A stretch of DNA of 64,000 nucleotides, from positions 186,001 through 250,000 of the forward strand of contig JACEVL010000058.1 of assembly GCA_020284085.1 (NCBI GenBank). The letters run 5' to 3'. Within the stretch, counting starts at the first letter, position 1; each line of letters begins with the position of its first letter. Both the position numbers and the translations under genes were made by a program. The stretch is from Aporrectodea caliginosa (lineage: Eukaryota; Annelida; Clitellata; Crassiclitellata; Lumbricidae). Below the pieces are notes generated by a model. The model was not told where the DNA came from. It made no database searches and saw nothing but the letters and a program-made list of their open reading frames with translations. Shown one piece after another: positions 52,631-63,699 of this stretch.

Positions 52631-54978
52631 TTTTTATAATAAAATACGCTAAAATAGAACTCTACCTCCACTATCAATAAAAAAATCGCTGAAAAGCACA
52701 TTTACCAAAATTTCAGTATTTTAAGCAAATATACTCCATTTACAGAAATATAAGAATGTGCAATTTACAACATGAAACTGATTTATTTAGAGGCTAAGAA
52801 CAGAATTAAATATACCATAAAAATTACCAAAAACAACAAACCACCAAATATTCACGATATAATATGACAATCTTGATCACACATTTATCTATCATAATGG
52901 TCAACACTTTATCGAAGTAGAATAGGCTAATCAGTATTATTCTATTAGTTAATGCATAAAGAATGCAACAACACTAGGCTAAGCATCAGTTGTCTAAAAT
53001 AGTCTATGTAGAAAATGTAGAAAATGTAGAAAAATTTAGGAAGGCCAGCAACACTGAGAATAGACTGGACAGCGAACCTTAGCGAGGCATATAAAAAGAG
53101 AGTTGCAATTATAGTCAATTATAGAACAGACAAATGCATGGGCTATTGAAGTTAGTGTATTATGAAGAAAGAAATCTGCGAATAGCCCTGTTCAGAGAAG
53201 GTATGTCAACTGTCCAAATTGACAACAGTTACTATAGGCTACGTACAAAACTGTAGCGAAGGTAAACTGTGGAAGGTTTTCAGCGAGAAGCAAAAACCTA
53301 AGTTTTTGGAGTTGTTGGGGAGTGCCAAACCAGATGAGTTGTTTCATATGTGAACGAATATATAGTAGCCTACTACATTAATTATAGTGATGTTATTTCG
53401 TCTCATTAAGAGATATCAACTAAATTCACTTTTAGAGTTCTTACGTTTTCTGTTCAGGTTACTAGATATCAGAAGAAGGAATTTACTCAATAAAAAAGAA
53501 AAAGTGATTTAATATATGAAATGAAATTAGGTAAGAAATAAACGATTATGTAATAATTAAATATTGAAATAAAACCCATAACGAACATATCTAGAACGAA
53601 GTAAAATTCTCGCACTGATATTTCAAGGAAATGATCATCAACCACTCAACGAGTCATGGTTCCCGCAGCAATGTGCAATTTTGGCGGTTCTTGGTTTGTA
53701 AAGATTTCGGGGCGTGGATGTGGTCACGTGGTACATCTGGAATTCCAAACTCAGGTGCAAACCAATCTGGCAGAATCGACCGAAAAGAACCCCTATCACG
53801 GTACCATGGGCTAAGAGCCTGTCGGAAAGATAGCAGCTTTGCTCAAGGGCATACAAGACCCCTTAATCGATTGTGGGTAACACGAGCATGTGTTCCATTA
53901 TTTGCTCGAAGGGAAATTGTCGGAGTTTTCCCTTGAATCCCTTCGACCACGGGCGAATGATAGACTTCTCCAAGAAGCAGATGATCGAATGCGAAGAACT
54001 TTTCCTATTCGCATGTTATATTCTGATTAGCCTATGTCTGTCTTTGATGGTACATGTTTGTTATCCTCATCTTTGATTATACACGTTAATCAATTGTGTC
54101 GTTTGTAACTCAGAATGCCGTTCGCAACTGTGAATGCTTACTCACTTACTTAGATTGCTTGGTCCTGAAATGATGATAACTTTATCTTATAATGGACGAC
54201 TCGATCGGGGATGAAACACAAAAACCGCTCCCAAATTAGCACATGTTCGCCCTGTCATGCTCCACGAGTTTCGATATATGCTGATAAAATCATGCCGACT
54301 GCACTAGACATTTTAATCAAATGCAGAAGTTAATATAGACAGAATAGCATTTTAATAAAATGTCTAGTGCAGTCGGCATTTGAACCAAAATCACATAGGC
54401 CTATTTAAGAAATTGCGATTCTCTACAAGTGGCTTTCGTATTGGAATTTTTCTGAAGTAACAGCTAAATCGCTATGCAATGGGAAAGAAACGCCCATCTT
54501 CCGGCTGCGACCCGATTATTGGAATGTTTGAGAAAATGGCAAACACGAAACTTGAACAGGAAGGTCTAGGCCTAAACATGTGTAGTAATTTTCTTGGCAG
54601 TGATGTTAAGCCAAATATAGCCTACACAGATTTTGACACGCTAGCAGCCTAGCGTATTTGAAGCATGCTCAACGTCAGCTTGGCTTGTGTGAACACTTGA
54701 ATCTACTTACAAAAACTGGGACTATAGTAGGCCTATAGGCCTACCTCAATAGTAAATTGCTCTACTAGAACAGTTTACACGCATCTAGAGGCCCGGACAT
54801 CAGTGTCGCCAAAGGCGCCAAAACTTGTGATTATTAATTCTTGTAAGTAGTAATTACGTAGGCTATACTATTATAGTATGGCATGTGTGTATAATGCTAC
54901 AGGCCTGTCGAGTCTCAAATTACTTGAACGGACTCAGTCTCTCTCCTCTCTCTCGCCCTCTCACTCTCTGTATATATA

Positions 54979-55069
<91 letters not shown>

Positions 55070-55070
55070 T

Positions 55071-55992
55071 ACTACTAATTGACGGTGTACTCATTCCTCA
55101 AATTACTAAAGTCAATTTTCTTGGTGTAGTGATCGATCAAAACATGACCTGGAAAGAACATATTTCTCAAATATCGATTAAATTGGCCAAAAACACAGGT
55201 ATTTTATCACGCATTTCATATAAATTACCCATCCACATTTTAACTAACCTATATTACTCATTAATCCACCCGTACTTAGCATATTGTAATATAGTCTGGG
55301 CCTCTAACTACACCTCACGACTTACACGCTTGATTATCTTACAGAAAAGAGCCATTCGAATAATTACTAAATCTGATTATAAGTGCCATACTGCCCAACT
55401 TTTCCTCCTCCACGGCATTTTAACATTAGATCAGATTAGAATATTGCAAACTGGTGAATTTATGTTTCGTTATAAACACGGTTTATTACCTAACACTTTT
55501 ACTGACTACTATAAAACTGGCTCTGCCACTCATTCTTACAGTACTAGAACAGCCTCCAATTATAGACCGATTTTTGCTCACACAAACACTCGCAAATTCT
55601 CTATTAAGATAACTGGTCCTACTGTTTGGAACAATCTTCCTGCCGACATCCTTAGCGCGTCTCATCTCCTCCTATTTAAAAAACTTCTGCGTGCCCACCT
55701 ACTAACTTTAAATATATAACTGCTTTTAATCTTTTGTTTGTTTATTAAAGAACTTTTCAGCATTAGACAATGCTAATTATGTTATTACTTCAGTTGTTGC
55801 TTAATTCACTCCCAACCCTGAGCATTATGTTATCAACCTCCACCAAACAGCACTGGTACATAGGTGGCCCTGCTTAGCGGGACTCTGGTCCCTTTAGGTC
55901 CTCCTTTTGTATCCCAACTTAGTATTATTTGAAATATGATGATTTGTTACTGTACTTTTTTTGGGAGCAATAAAAAACCCATGTTATGTTAT

Positions 55993-55996
<4 letters not shown>
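55071..55996 (+). pseudogene. 5'-truncated CR1/L2-type LINE, copy 2
   Basis: Same fragment as at 50434-51365, present because of the tandem duplication. The peptide from MIDQNMTWKEH onward is unchanged; the 3' tail retains fewer TTATG units. Confidence 0.8.
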
Positions 55997-56084
<88 letters not shown>

Positions 56085-56202
56085 ACCATATCTCTACCGT
56101 ATCTGTCTGTCTGTCTGTCTGTCTGTCTCTGTCTTTGCTTATAAGGTCAGGGTCGCCTCAGGGTAATGGAATGGAATTCAGTCTAAAGTCCTTGAATGTG
56201 TA

Positions 56203-56250
<48 letters not shown>

Positions 56251-57031
56251 CGCTGTTTAAACAGTTTAATATTATCGGATTGCCGTGACTCGCCCTGGGT
56301 GCAAAATACCTCGCCACGCCCACACCTCTTCTTTCCCACTTCGACCTCTGAATCACAGCAACAGGGCCCGCACTAGACTTCAGCACCCGGGCTCGCATTA
56401 GCCTTAATGCACCTCAGACGTCAGTGCACCAGGACCTCCACCGTTACTGTCCTAAGTTAATACGGCCCTGTACGGAAACAATATTGTTTTCACCAATCGA
56501 GCTTCTATTGAATCAAAAACTTTCATTTATCAATCCAGCTTCTATTTACGGGCAAAATTATTTCAATCAATCCAGCTTCTATTTAAACACAGAAATGGTA
56601 TCACCAATTCCACTTCCACTTATGGAAATAATTTTTTTCATAAATACAGCTTTCATTTTAAATTGACCATATGAAATAATTAACAAACCTAAACTAAGGG
56701 ATTACCCTCTTGTGTCTGCGTAAATGGAACCTGGATTGATAAAAATAACTTATTGCCGAAATAGAAGTTAGATTGATGAAATTAGTTATTCGCTAAAACA
56801 GAAGATGGATTTATGAAGAAAGCATTATCTCAGCGTCGTAAATGACTCGTCATTGCATTGGCGAGTCACCGTTGGTCGAATACAAGTTGGATTGATGAAA
56901 AGAATTCTTGATAAATAGAAGTGGGATTAATTAAAATAATCTTAGCTTAAATAGAAGTGGGATTGATGAAAAGAATCTTGCTTAAATGGATACTGGATTC
57001 ATTACATTTATCATGAATATCATTGGCATTT

Positions 57032-57255
57032 GGGGGCCCGATAGCGCATTGGATAACAACTGGCGTAGAGAGCGAGAGGTACCGAGTTCGAGCCCCGTAG
57101 GGCGGATGTGCTCTGTAGGCTGCTATTAGCGCCGTGTATTGCAGGCTGTCTGTTCTGTTAGTAGTTAACTAGTTAAGATTGTTTCAATTGCATAACATGT
57201 AAATGTACAGCGCAGTGCGTTTGTGAGGCGCTTAATTAAAGAAAAGATATTATTA
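57032..57255 (+). mobile_element. tRNA-derived SINE, copy 2
   Basis: Duplicate of 52396-52630, lacking 7 bp after box B. Boxes A and B are unchanged. Confidence 0.8.
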
Positions 57256-57633
57256 TTATTTTTATAATAAAATACGCTAAAATAGAACTCTACCTCCACT
57301 ATCAATAAAAAAATCGCTGAAAAGCACATTTACCAAAATTTCAGTATTTTAAGCAAATATACTCCATTTACAGAAATATAAGAATGTGCAATTTACAACA
57401 TGAAACTGATTTATTTAGAGGCTAAGAACAGAATTAAATATACCATAAAAATTACCAAAAACAACAAACCACCAAATATTCACGATATAATATGACAATC
57501 TTGATCACACATTTATCTATCATAATGGTCAACACTTTATCGAAGTAGAATAGGCTAATCAGTATTATTCTATTAGTTAATGCATAAAGAATGCAACAAC
57601 ACTAGGCTAAGCATCAGTTGTCTAAAATAGTCT

Positions 57634-58157
57634 AATAAAATTATGTTCACCTAACCGCTGTTAAAATGTTAAATATACCTACAGAAGAGGTATTATTGCA
57701 GCGAAATTGAATGTTTAACAACAGTTGTCACGCAGCGAAACTTAGAACAAGACTTTAGTAACTGTAGCATACAATTTCATTTTGATGACCAGCAGCAATT
57801 CTACAGTCTTACAATTATGCAATATTTGACTGTCATGATCAGCTCAATAGATGATCTATGTTCATTACCATGTTTAATATGTATGTTTATTACCATGTCT
57901 GTACATCAAAATGCGGTTAGCAATTGGTCAATTAAAGAATTTCTTACCTCATCTTTATCTTAAGACAACACCTTAGTTAAGTGGATTCTAAAAGTAGTAA
58001 CATCTGGATACTCTATATCAGAATGCCTACTTTCTATAAGTATTCTTACATGAGAGTGGTTTAAAGTAGCTATGAATGTATGTGTGTATCCAGGCACTTC
58101 TACACTATCCTTTCTTTATCTCAAATTACAATTGTCTTCATCTGTAATTATGTGGAA
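57634..58157. other. 3' flank of zinc-finger gene D
   Basis: Continues the family flank (about 57340-57633 lies in the duplication) with 'ctaaccgctgtt', 'tttcattttgatg' and 'agcaattctacagtcttaca'. A diverged insertion lies at about 57825-57960. No gene recognised. Confidence 0.55.
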
Positions 58158-59582
58158 TCATAATTCAGCACAGTTCAGCAAATAAGTCGTCAGGTGGAGA
58201 AATCTATGGCTAGAACAATGCTCAAGAAATTCGTTCTCTTTTTCAAGTAATTCATCACATAAACCACATCCAAAGGATTTTGACAAAGACGCTTTTGAAT
58301 GTACATGAGATTTTCTAATACACAGATATTCGCCATCTCTAAATTTCGGTGTAATTCCATTCGAATCCGGATACCCGTTCCTTGAGAAGTGTTCATTTGG
58401 TTTATCTATAACGCCTCCACTACTACAGGTGATGAAATGATCAGATAGGTTAGCAAGTACTTCACTTTCCTTTGGCCGTGTTCTTGCATGGAGTTTAAAC
58501 TGCTTTGCTGAAGAACTTCTCTTGGTATGCTTCTCAGTTGCACAAGTTCTTCTGTGTGTCTTTAGATTTCCAATTTGTCTGAATCTTTTATCACAAACCT
58601 CACATATGTATGGTTTTTCTCCTGTGTGGGTTCTCATATGAATCTTTACAACACTGACTCTGGTAAATCCTTTCTGACATAACTGGCATCTGTATGGTTT
58701 TTCACCAGAATGGGTTCTCATGTGCCTTTTCAGATGCATATGATCACGAAATGATTTCTGACATAACTGGCATATGTATGGTTTTTCGTCAGTATGGGTT
58801 CTCATGTGCCGCTTCAGATGTTCACCTGTGGCAAATGATTTCTGACATAGCTTGCACCTGTACGGTTTATAGCCAGTATGGCTTCTCATGTGCCTCTTCA
58901 GATGTTCACCTGTGGCAAATGATTTCTGACATAGCTTGCACCTGTACGGTTTATCGCCAGTATGGGTACTCATGTGCCTTTTCAGATTTTCACCTTTGGC
59001 AAATGATTTCTGACATAATTGGCACCTGTAAGGTTTTTCGCCGGTATGGGTTCTCATATGTGTATTTAGATGACCTTGTTGAGCAAATGATTTCTGACAT
59101 AACTGGCACATGTATGGTTTTTCGCCAGTGTGGGTTCTCAGATGTGCCACTAAGTTACCTGCTTTAGTAAATGATTTCTTACAATACTGACATGTGCATG
59201 GTTTCTCTCCAGTATGGGTTCTCATGTGCCCTTTTAGGTGACTAAGTTCAGTGAATGATTTCTGACATAACTGACATGTGAATGGTTTCTCTCCAGTATG
59301 AGTTCTCAAATGGCATTTCAGCTGACTACCTTTAGCAAAAGCTTTCTGACATAAGTGGCACCTGTATGGTTTTTCGCCAGTATGGGTTCTCATATGTGCC
59401 ACCAACCTACCTCCTTGAGTAAATGATTTCTTACAAAACTGACATGTATATGGTTTTTCTCCAATGTGGGTTCTCATGTGCTTTTTCAGAATACTACCCT
59501 GACGAAATGACGTCCGACATATATGGCATGTGTACTGCTTTTCCTCTATATGTGTTGTCATATTCGCCATGAGGCTATGCAC
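58158..59582 (-). CDS. C2H2 zinc-finger protein D, intact, 474 residues
   Basis: Single open frame with twelve tandem fingers joined by TGEKPY-type linkers, a linker of about 90 residues, and the family-specific isolated finger FGCGLCDELLEKENEFLEHC followed by SSH. The twelfth finger ends RRTC, replacing the last zinc-binding histidine by cysteine (C2HC). Fingers 8 and 9 are almost identical (both SFATGEHLKRHMR), showing recent single-finger duplication. Contact residues are more varied than in A and B, so D is the most diverged cluster member. No KRAB, BTB or SCAN domain is present. The first ATG gives MHSLMANMTTH, and the second (MANM) aligns better with the MEN/MEK start of the paralogs. 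Likely a nuclear DNA-binding protein; its target is unknown. Confidence 0.92.
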   Translation of the reverse strand: MHSLMANMTTHIEEKQYTCHICRTSFRQGSILKKHMRTHIGEKPYTCQFCKKSFTQGGRLVAHMRTHTGEKPYRCHLCQKAFAKGSQLKCHLRTHTGEKPFTCQLCQKSFTELSHLKGHMRTHTGEKPCTCQYCKKSFTKAGNLVAHLRTHTGEKPYMCQLCQKSFAQQGHLNTHMRTHTGEKPYRCQLCQKSFAKGENLKRHMSTHTGDKPYRCKLCQKSFATGEHLKRHMRSHTGYKPYRCKLCQKSFATGEHLKRHMRTHTDEKPYICQLCQKSFRDHMHLKRHMRTHSGEKPYRCQLCQKGFTRVSVVKIHMRTHTGEKPYICEVCDKRFRQIGNLKTHRRTCATEKHTKRSSSAKQFKLHARTRPKESEVLANLSDHFITCSSGGVIDKPNEHFSRNGYPDSNGITPKFRDGEYLCIRKSHVHSKASLSKSFGCGLCDELLEKENEFLEHCSSHRFLHLTTYLLNCAEL

Positions 59583-60324
59583 TTAACTGAGAATTTCACT
59601 GTTCTTCTTCAGCATATGTTCTTTGATGAGCTGCCAGGTGATCACCTTGAGCCAACGGTTTCTGAAATAACTGACATCTATGTCTTTAGTCTTTTGATAT
59701 TGCTTTCTCCAATCACCAGATCCTACACAACATTTGAATTTGTAAAGCTTTTCTTAAGCATGGGTTAAGTAATGCACTTTAGAGCAACTTCCTGTGTAAA
59801 ATGTTGCTGCAATTGTTGTTGTCATAGCCTTTCCAATACCAGCGGTGTCTGGTTTTTCACTTTATGATGACTTCAGTTTGCGTTTCAGATGACTACAATC
59901 AGTTAATTTTCGAGTGAAGTAAGAATTAGTCACACGGAAAAAACTTTATGACGAAATACTGTGGCTATCCAACCTTTGAATAATAGTACACCTGAAATGG
60001 ATAAAGTAGTAGACTATCGCAGAAGTTGTACAAAAATAAAACACTGTAATGTTGAAGTACCACACTTTATAGAACTTCACTTTGATTTTAACCGAAGATG
60101 ACTACAGTGAAAGTTTTGATGTTCTTTGTGAAGATTAGTGAGATGCAGACGTTGTCACGCAACTGAATTTTGAAGCTCTAACAGAATGTAGCTCGTTATC
60201 TTCACTTTCTTGCTAAAAATAACAGTAAAACTTTAATATTTAACATGTATCAAAACATAGAACATAATTAAGTTGCTGCTCATTACAGAATAATGACTTT
60301 TCCGCATTCTTAGTTGACTGACTA
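59583..60324 (-). other. 5' flank of zinc-finger gene D
   Basis: The proximal 400 bp resemble the flanks of A-C ('gttctttgatgagctg', 'gttgtcatagcctttcc', 'cacacggaaaaaacttta'). Beyond about 60060 the similarity is lost. Confidence 0.5.
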
Positions 60325-60856
60325 CTTAGTAATAGGGCTTAACCGATTTCGTTTTTTTGCCAATTCCGGATAGCGGATAGTGTAGACCATTATTTGCCGA
60401 TTCCGATTCCGAATAGTAATAAAGATTGTAATCTGATCAAATAGACGGATATAGAAGACCAGTCACCCAATTAACGGGTGTTTAAAGGCCCCGACTGTGG
60501 TCGATTTGACAGGCTGCAGATCGGCTGGTCAGTGAATGGGGTTGCAAGAGATCTCCACAAGACTCTCTCTGTGTCTGTCTCTGTCTGTCTGTGTATCCTT
60601 CAGGCTTGAATCCAACCCTCCCAGAGGAGGGGTTCAGATTGCTCCTAGCGCTGATGATCCCTCCCACATGTGCTGTCTACTGTATAGTACAAGGAGGTCT
60701 TAATACCCCACCCCAAGATCAAAGATCAACCCACGGTGACCCTCAAACGTTTCACACCGTCCACCGACGGACGGACGCCGACGGGTTCAGGGTTGTTGAG
60801 AGTCAACCCTCCTCCCCTCGTGTGATCAATGTATCTATTAAGACCTCCCTGAACTA

Positions 60857-62008
60857 CATGGTGGCCCAATAAAAAATGTCCCACCGGATAAATGCAATTT
60901 CTCCGCAACCAATTGAGATTGTTCTACCAAAATTTCAGCATTTACAGAGGAATGATATTTCAACAATCCACAAACATTTCACTAAACAATTTGTTACAAA
61001 AGTTACAGCTGTTTAAATTTTTAATTCTATTTTTTCAAATTTCCGAAGAAATATGGACAGTCACTTGCAATTTTCAATGTCAAATAAAATCAACTTCCAT
61101 TGAGAAATCAGAAATCTGTTGAGCAGTTTTTCTCAAGGCATGTTCGAAGTGTCCAACCCTAGCTTTCACGCAAGCTCTAAGTCTTTGTGAAGCTCAATAT
61201 GGCCTTGCTGATTGAGTCCTGCGGCAACTGGTCTCATATTCGCTGCAAGACTTTTTTCAGCTCGTCAATGTTCTTTGACATGGGATGAAATGTCTTGTAG
61301 CGTTCAAGCGTAGCTACCCAGACGTGATAATCAAGAGGGTTAAGGTCTGGAGAGCTTGGTGGCCATTCATCATTGCCAATGAATTCACTGCGGTTGGTGG
61401 CAATAAAGTCTTGAGCCAACCGTGCCGTGTGAGCAGGCGCAACGTGCTGCTGGAAAATGAAACCAGACTTGCAGTCTCCAATAAGTCAGGGTAATGGAGT
61501 TTCAACGTAAAGTTTACTTTAGCCTTGTCTGGGATGAAGTGCAGTCTTCCCTTATCGCCGTAACACACGCCAGCAGAACCATGATGTGCTTCGCAAACTT
61601 GGATCTCTCGACCACCAACGACTTTTCGTGAAAATCGCGCTTTTTTCCGGCAGACCAAACGCACTTAATATATTTTAAAATATCTGCAAATATCTTATTA
61701 ACAGCTTGCTCCATAAACACTTTCTTTACAACTTGTAATGATCTGGGTGTTACAAAACTATATCTTTGTGAAAAAAATCTTAAAGAAATAACTATTATTG
61801 GACCGCTCATCTGCGAAAATTCGAATAAATGGAATTGAATATTTAAACAGCTGTAACTTTTGAAGCTATGCAAATGTTTAGGTAATATTTTCGTGGATTG
61901 TTGACAAATCATTCCTCTCTAAAACCTGAAATTTTGGTAGAAAAATCTCTATTGGTTGCGGAGAAATTGCATTTTATCCGGTGAAACATTTTTTATTGGG
62001 CCACCCTG
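60857..62008 (-). mobile_element. Tc1/mariner-like element with long TIRs
   Basis: Flanked by TA (60855-60856 and 62009-62010). The ends CATGGTGGCCCAATAAAAAA and (inverted) CAGGGTGGCCCAATAAAAAA open TIRs that stay recognisable for well over 150 bp. Between them lies a minus-strand transposase remnant. Length 1.15 kb is slightly short for a full element, so internal deletion is likely. Confidence 0.85.
61150..61670 (-). pseudogene. Decayed Tc1/mariner transposase
   Basis: On minus, in two frames: FIFQQHVAPAHTARLAQDFI, then FIGNDEWPPSSPDLNPLDYH and VW. The family motif is QQD-G-APAHT ... WPP-x-SPDLNPLDY-x-VW. Here the catalytic aspartate after QQ is histidine and the glycine is valine, which should abolish catalysis. 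The third catalytic D (in SPDLNPLDY) is kept. The N-terminal DNA-binding domain is not visible. Confidence 0.75.
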
Positions 62009-62298
62009 TATTGATGAAGGCAGTCATTGTATAGGGAGAATGGGCAGAGGTAATTAACAAAGCCATCCCCGGCTGATAACGGCACGCCCGACCGTCATTA
62101 GCTATCCAACTATTAAATGATCTGTGTGGGAAATCATCACTGAATGGCCTACAAATTATTGTTATAGCTTGAAAACCGTCAAAAACATTTTTTTACTAAT
62201 CGGCAGGCTAGAAATTCCGGATCCGGATAATTCCGGATAGTCCAAAATCGGCAAAATCGGTTTGCCGATCCGGATTCCGGTTAAGCCCTACTTAGTAA

Positions 62299-62679
62299 CA
62301 GTGGAAAGGCACATTTCCAGGAATTCTTCAACGGATTTTTTGCTCAGAATTTGTCTTGGTTAAACCCTTGGTGTTACAGCTCTATCTCTATATAGACTTC
62401 CCGGACTCCTAGACTTCGAAGTACACCGTTCCATGTAAAGTCAACTAAAACAATGCCAAATTCTAGATCACACCATTCCATATCTTCGCAGTAGTTTTCC
62501 AAAAGTAGCACAGCTAAACGCTGGTAAATTTGTTAGCTGTCACGAAAATTATTTTAGAGAAGACATTATTTAAAACTCTCAACTGAAATGTGCAACAACA
62601 CTTCACACATAAAAGGGAAAAAAGTCTTAAACGTTCGGTTTATGTTGTACTCGTCGGTTAATAAAATGCAATTACTTAT
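62299..62679. other. No gene recognised
   Basis: Sequence between the hAT-like element and a SINE. Some similarity in style to the zinc-finger 3' flanks ('tagcacagctaaacgctg') but no clear feature. Confidence 0.35.
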
Positions 62680-62928
62680 AATATTTTCGTTTATTCAAAC
62701 AATCCGGTTGACACACCGCAACCGGTTACAGTGTACAATTATGCAATTTAAACAATTCACAAGAACACAAATGACAGAAGACATAAATCTTAACTACTAA
62801 CAGAACAGACAGCCTGCAATACACGGCGCCAATGGCAGCCTACAAAGCATGTCTACCCTACGGGGCTCGAACTCGGTACCTCTCGGTCTCTGTGCCAGAT
62901 GTTATCCAATGCGCTATCGGGCCCCCCC
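62680..62928 (-). mobile_element. tRNA-derived SINE, third copy, minus strand
   Basis: On minus: box A TAGCGCATTGG and box B GTTCGAGCC identical to the 52396 copy, then 'gtattgcaggctgtctgttc'. Its 3' half differs and contains 'gtaaccggttgcggtgtgtc', also seen as a fragment at 31585-31645. This suggests two subfamilies with a shared head. Confidence 0.8.
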
Positions 62929-63143
62929 GGTACTTCTTATGTAAGCACCATCGTCCGTCCTTCTGACTCATTGCCACTGGCATAGGCATAGCTACATTGA
63001 GGCACGAGGAAGCAGTTGCTTCCTCTTGCTCTTTTATACACTGGTACTTCTATTGACCAATGACCCCAATGACGAGGAGGTCTGTGAAGTTGCCTCCTCT
63101 TGAATTTAAGTCTCGCTACATGCTAAGATACACTTACCCCGAT
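62929..63143. other. No gene recognised
   Basis: Short stretch containing two imperfect copies of a 'gaggaagcagttgcttcctc'-like segment (about 63005 and 63077). Confidence 0.35.
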
Positions 63144-63631
63144 GGTAAACCCGTAGTTTAGGTTGCTAAATAATTCTAATGTCTTCAATGCCGTACTTGA
63201 CGTTGGTAAGTAAGCACTCTACCTATGTCCATCATAACTATAATCAATCCCGCTTCCATTTCATCGAGAATTTTTTTAATCAATCCAGCTTCCATTTAAT
63301 TAAACAAATGACCCAACTTCTATTTAACCAGAAAAATATTTTTCATCAATGGAACTTTTATGTAAGCAAAGAACTTTTCCATGGGTCCAGCTTCGACTTA
63401 CGGAAACAATTATTTTCATTATTCCAGCTTCTATTGCATCAAAAACTAAGTTTCATCAATCCAGCTTTTATTTACGATAAAAATTATTTCCATCAATCCA
63501 ACTTCTATTTAAAGATAGAAATGGTTTCATCAGTCCGACTTCCAGTAAGGGAAACAATTTTTTCCTCAATCCAGCTTCCATTTCATTTTGACGATATAAA
63601 ATAATTTAGCAACCTAAACTACGGGTTTACC
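63144..63631. mobile_element. Complete minisatellite-bearing element (family reference copy)
   Basis: The ends GGTAAACCCGTAGTTTAGG and CCTAAACTACGGGTTTACC are perfect inverted repeats that extend inward through 'ttgctaaataatt' and its complement. After the left end come 'aatgtcttcaatgccgtact' and 'gttggtaagtaagca', then about nine forward minisatellite units (63240-63585), then 'gacgatataaaataattt'. No TSD can be recognised. No protein is encoded; open frames here (HQSNFYLKI type) are translations of the array. Confidence 0.85.
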
Positions 63632-63699
63632 TTAACCCATTACCTTACTTATTTTGTTGACCGATGGCGAGTTATAAAGACATGAGTTATAAAGAACAA

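Larger units (their letters stand above)
48383..53005. repeat. Tandem segmental duplication, copy 1 (4.6 kb)
   Basis: Nearly identical to 53020-57633 in direct orientation, with constant offset 4637 until the first microsatellite. Differences are mostly in TA/TG runs, plus a few substitutions (49394 t versus 54031 a) and a 7-bp difference at 52470. It contains a hairpin, a LINE 3' end, minisatellite arrays and a SINE. Frames such as 48994-49299 match copy 2 only because of the duplication and resemble no family I know. Confidence 0.95.
53020..57633. repeat. Tandem segmental duplication, copy 2 (4.6 kb)
   Basis: Its right end continues smoothly into the 3' flank of zinc-finger gene D, as in genes A and B. 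The duplicated segment therefore included about 300 bp of that flank. The junction between copies (53006-53019) is an 'atgtagaaa' repeat, a likely slippage or recombination scar. Confidence 0.95.
60333..62290. mobile_element. hAT-like element, 1.96 kb, hosting a mariner-like element
   Basis: The ends TAGGGCTTAACCG and CGGTTAAGCCCTA are perfect inverted repeats, flanked by the 8-bp direct repeat CTTAGTAA (60325-60332 and 62291-62298). The subterminal zones are filled with ATTCCGGAT/CCGATT motifs. More than half of its length is the mariner-like insertion at 60857-62008. No hAT transposase frame. Confidence 0.9.

Noticed and set aside
58694..59167. 157-residue frame on the plus strand
   Set aside because: Antisense of the zinc-finger array of gene D; repeated SDITGTCMVF-type peptide mirrors the finger period.
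63179..63604. 141-residue frame and similar frames at 51789-52031, 56424-56666, 20318-20587 and 34563-34956
   Set aside because: Each is a translation of the minisatellite, as shown by the repeating HQSSFYL peptide.
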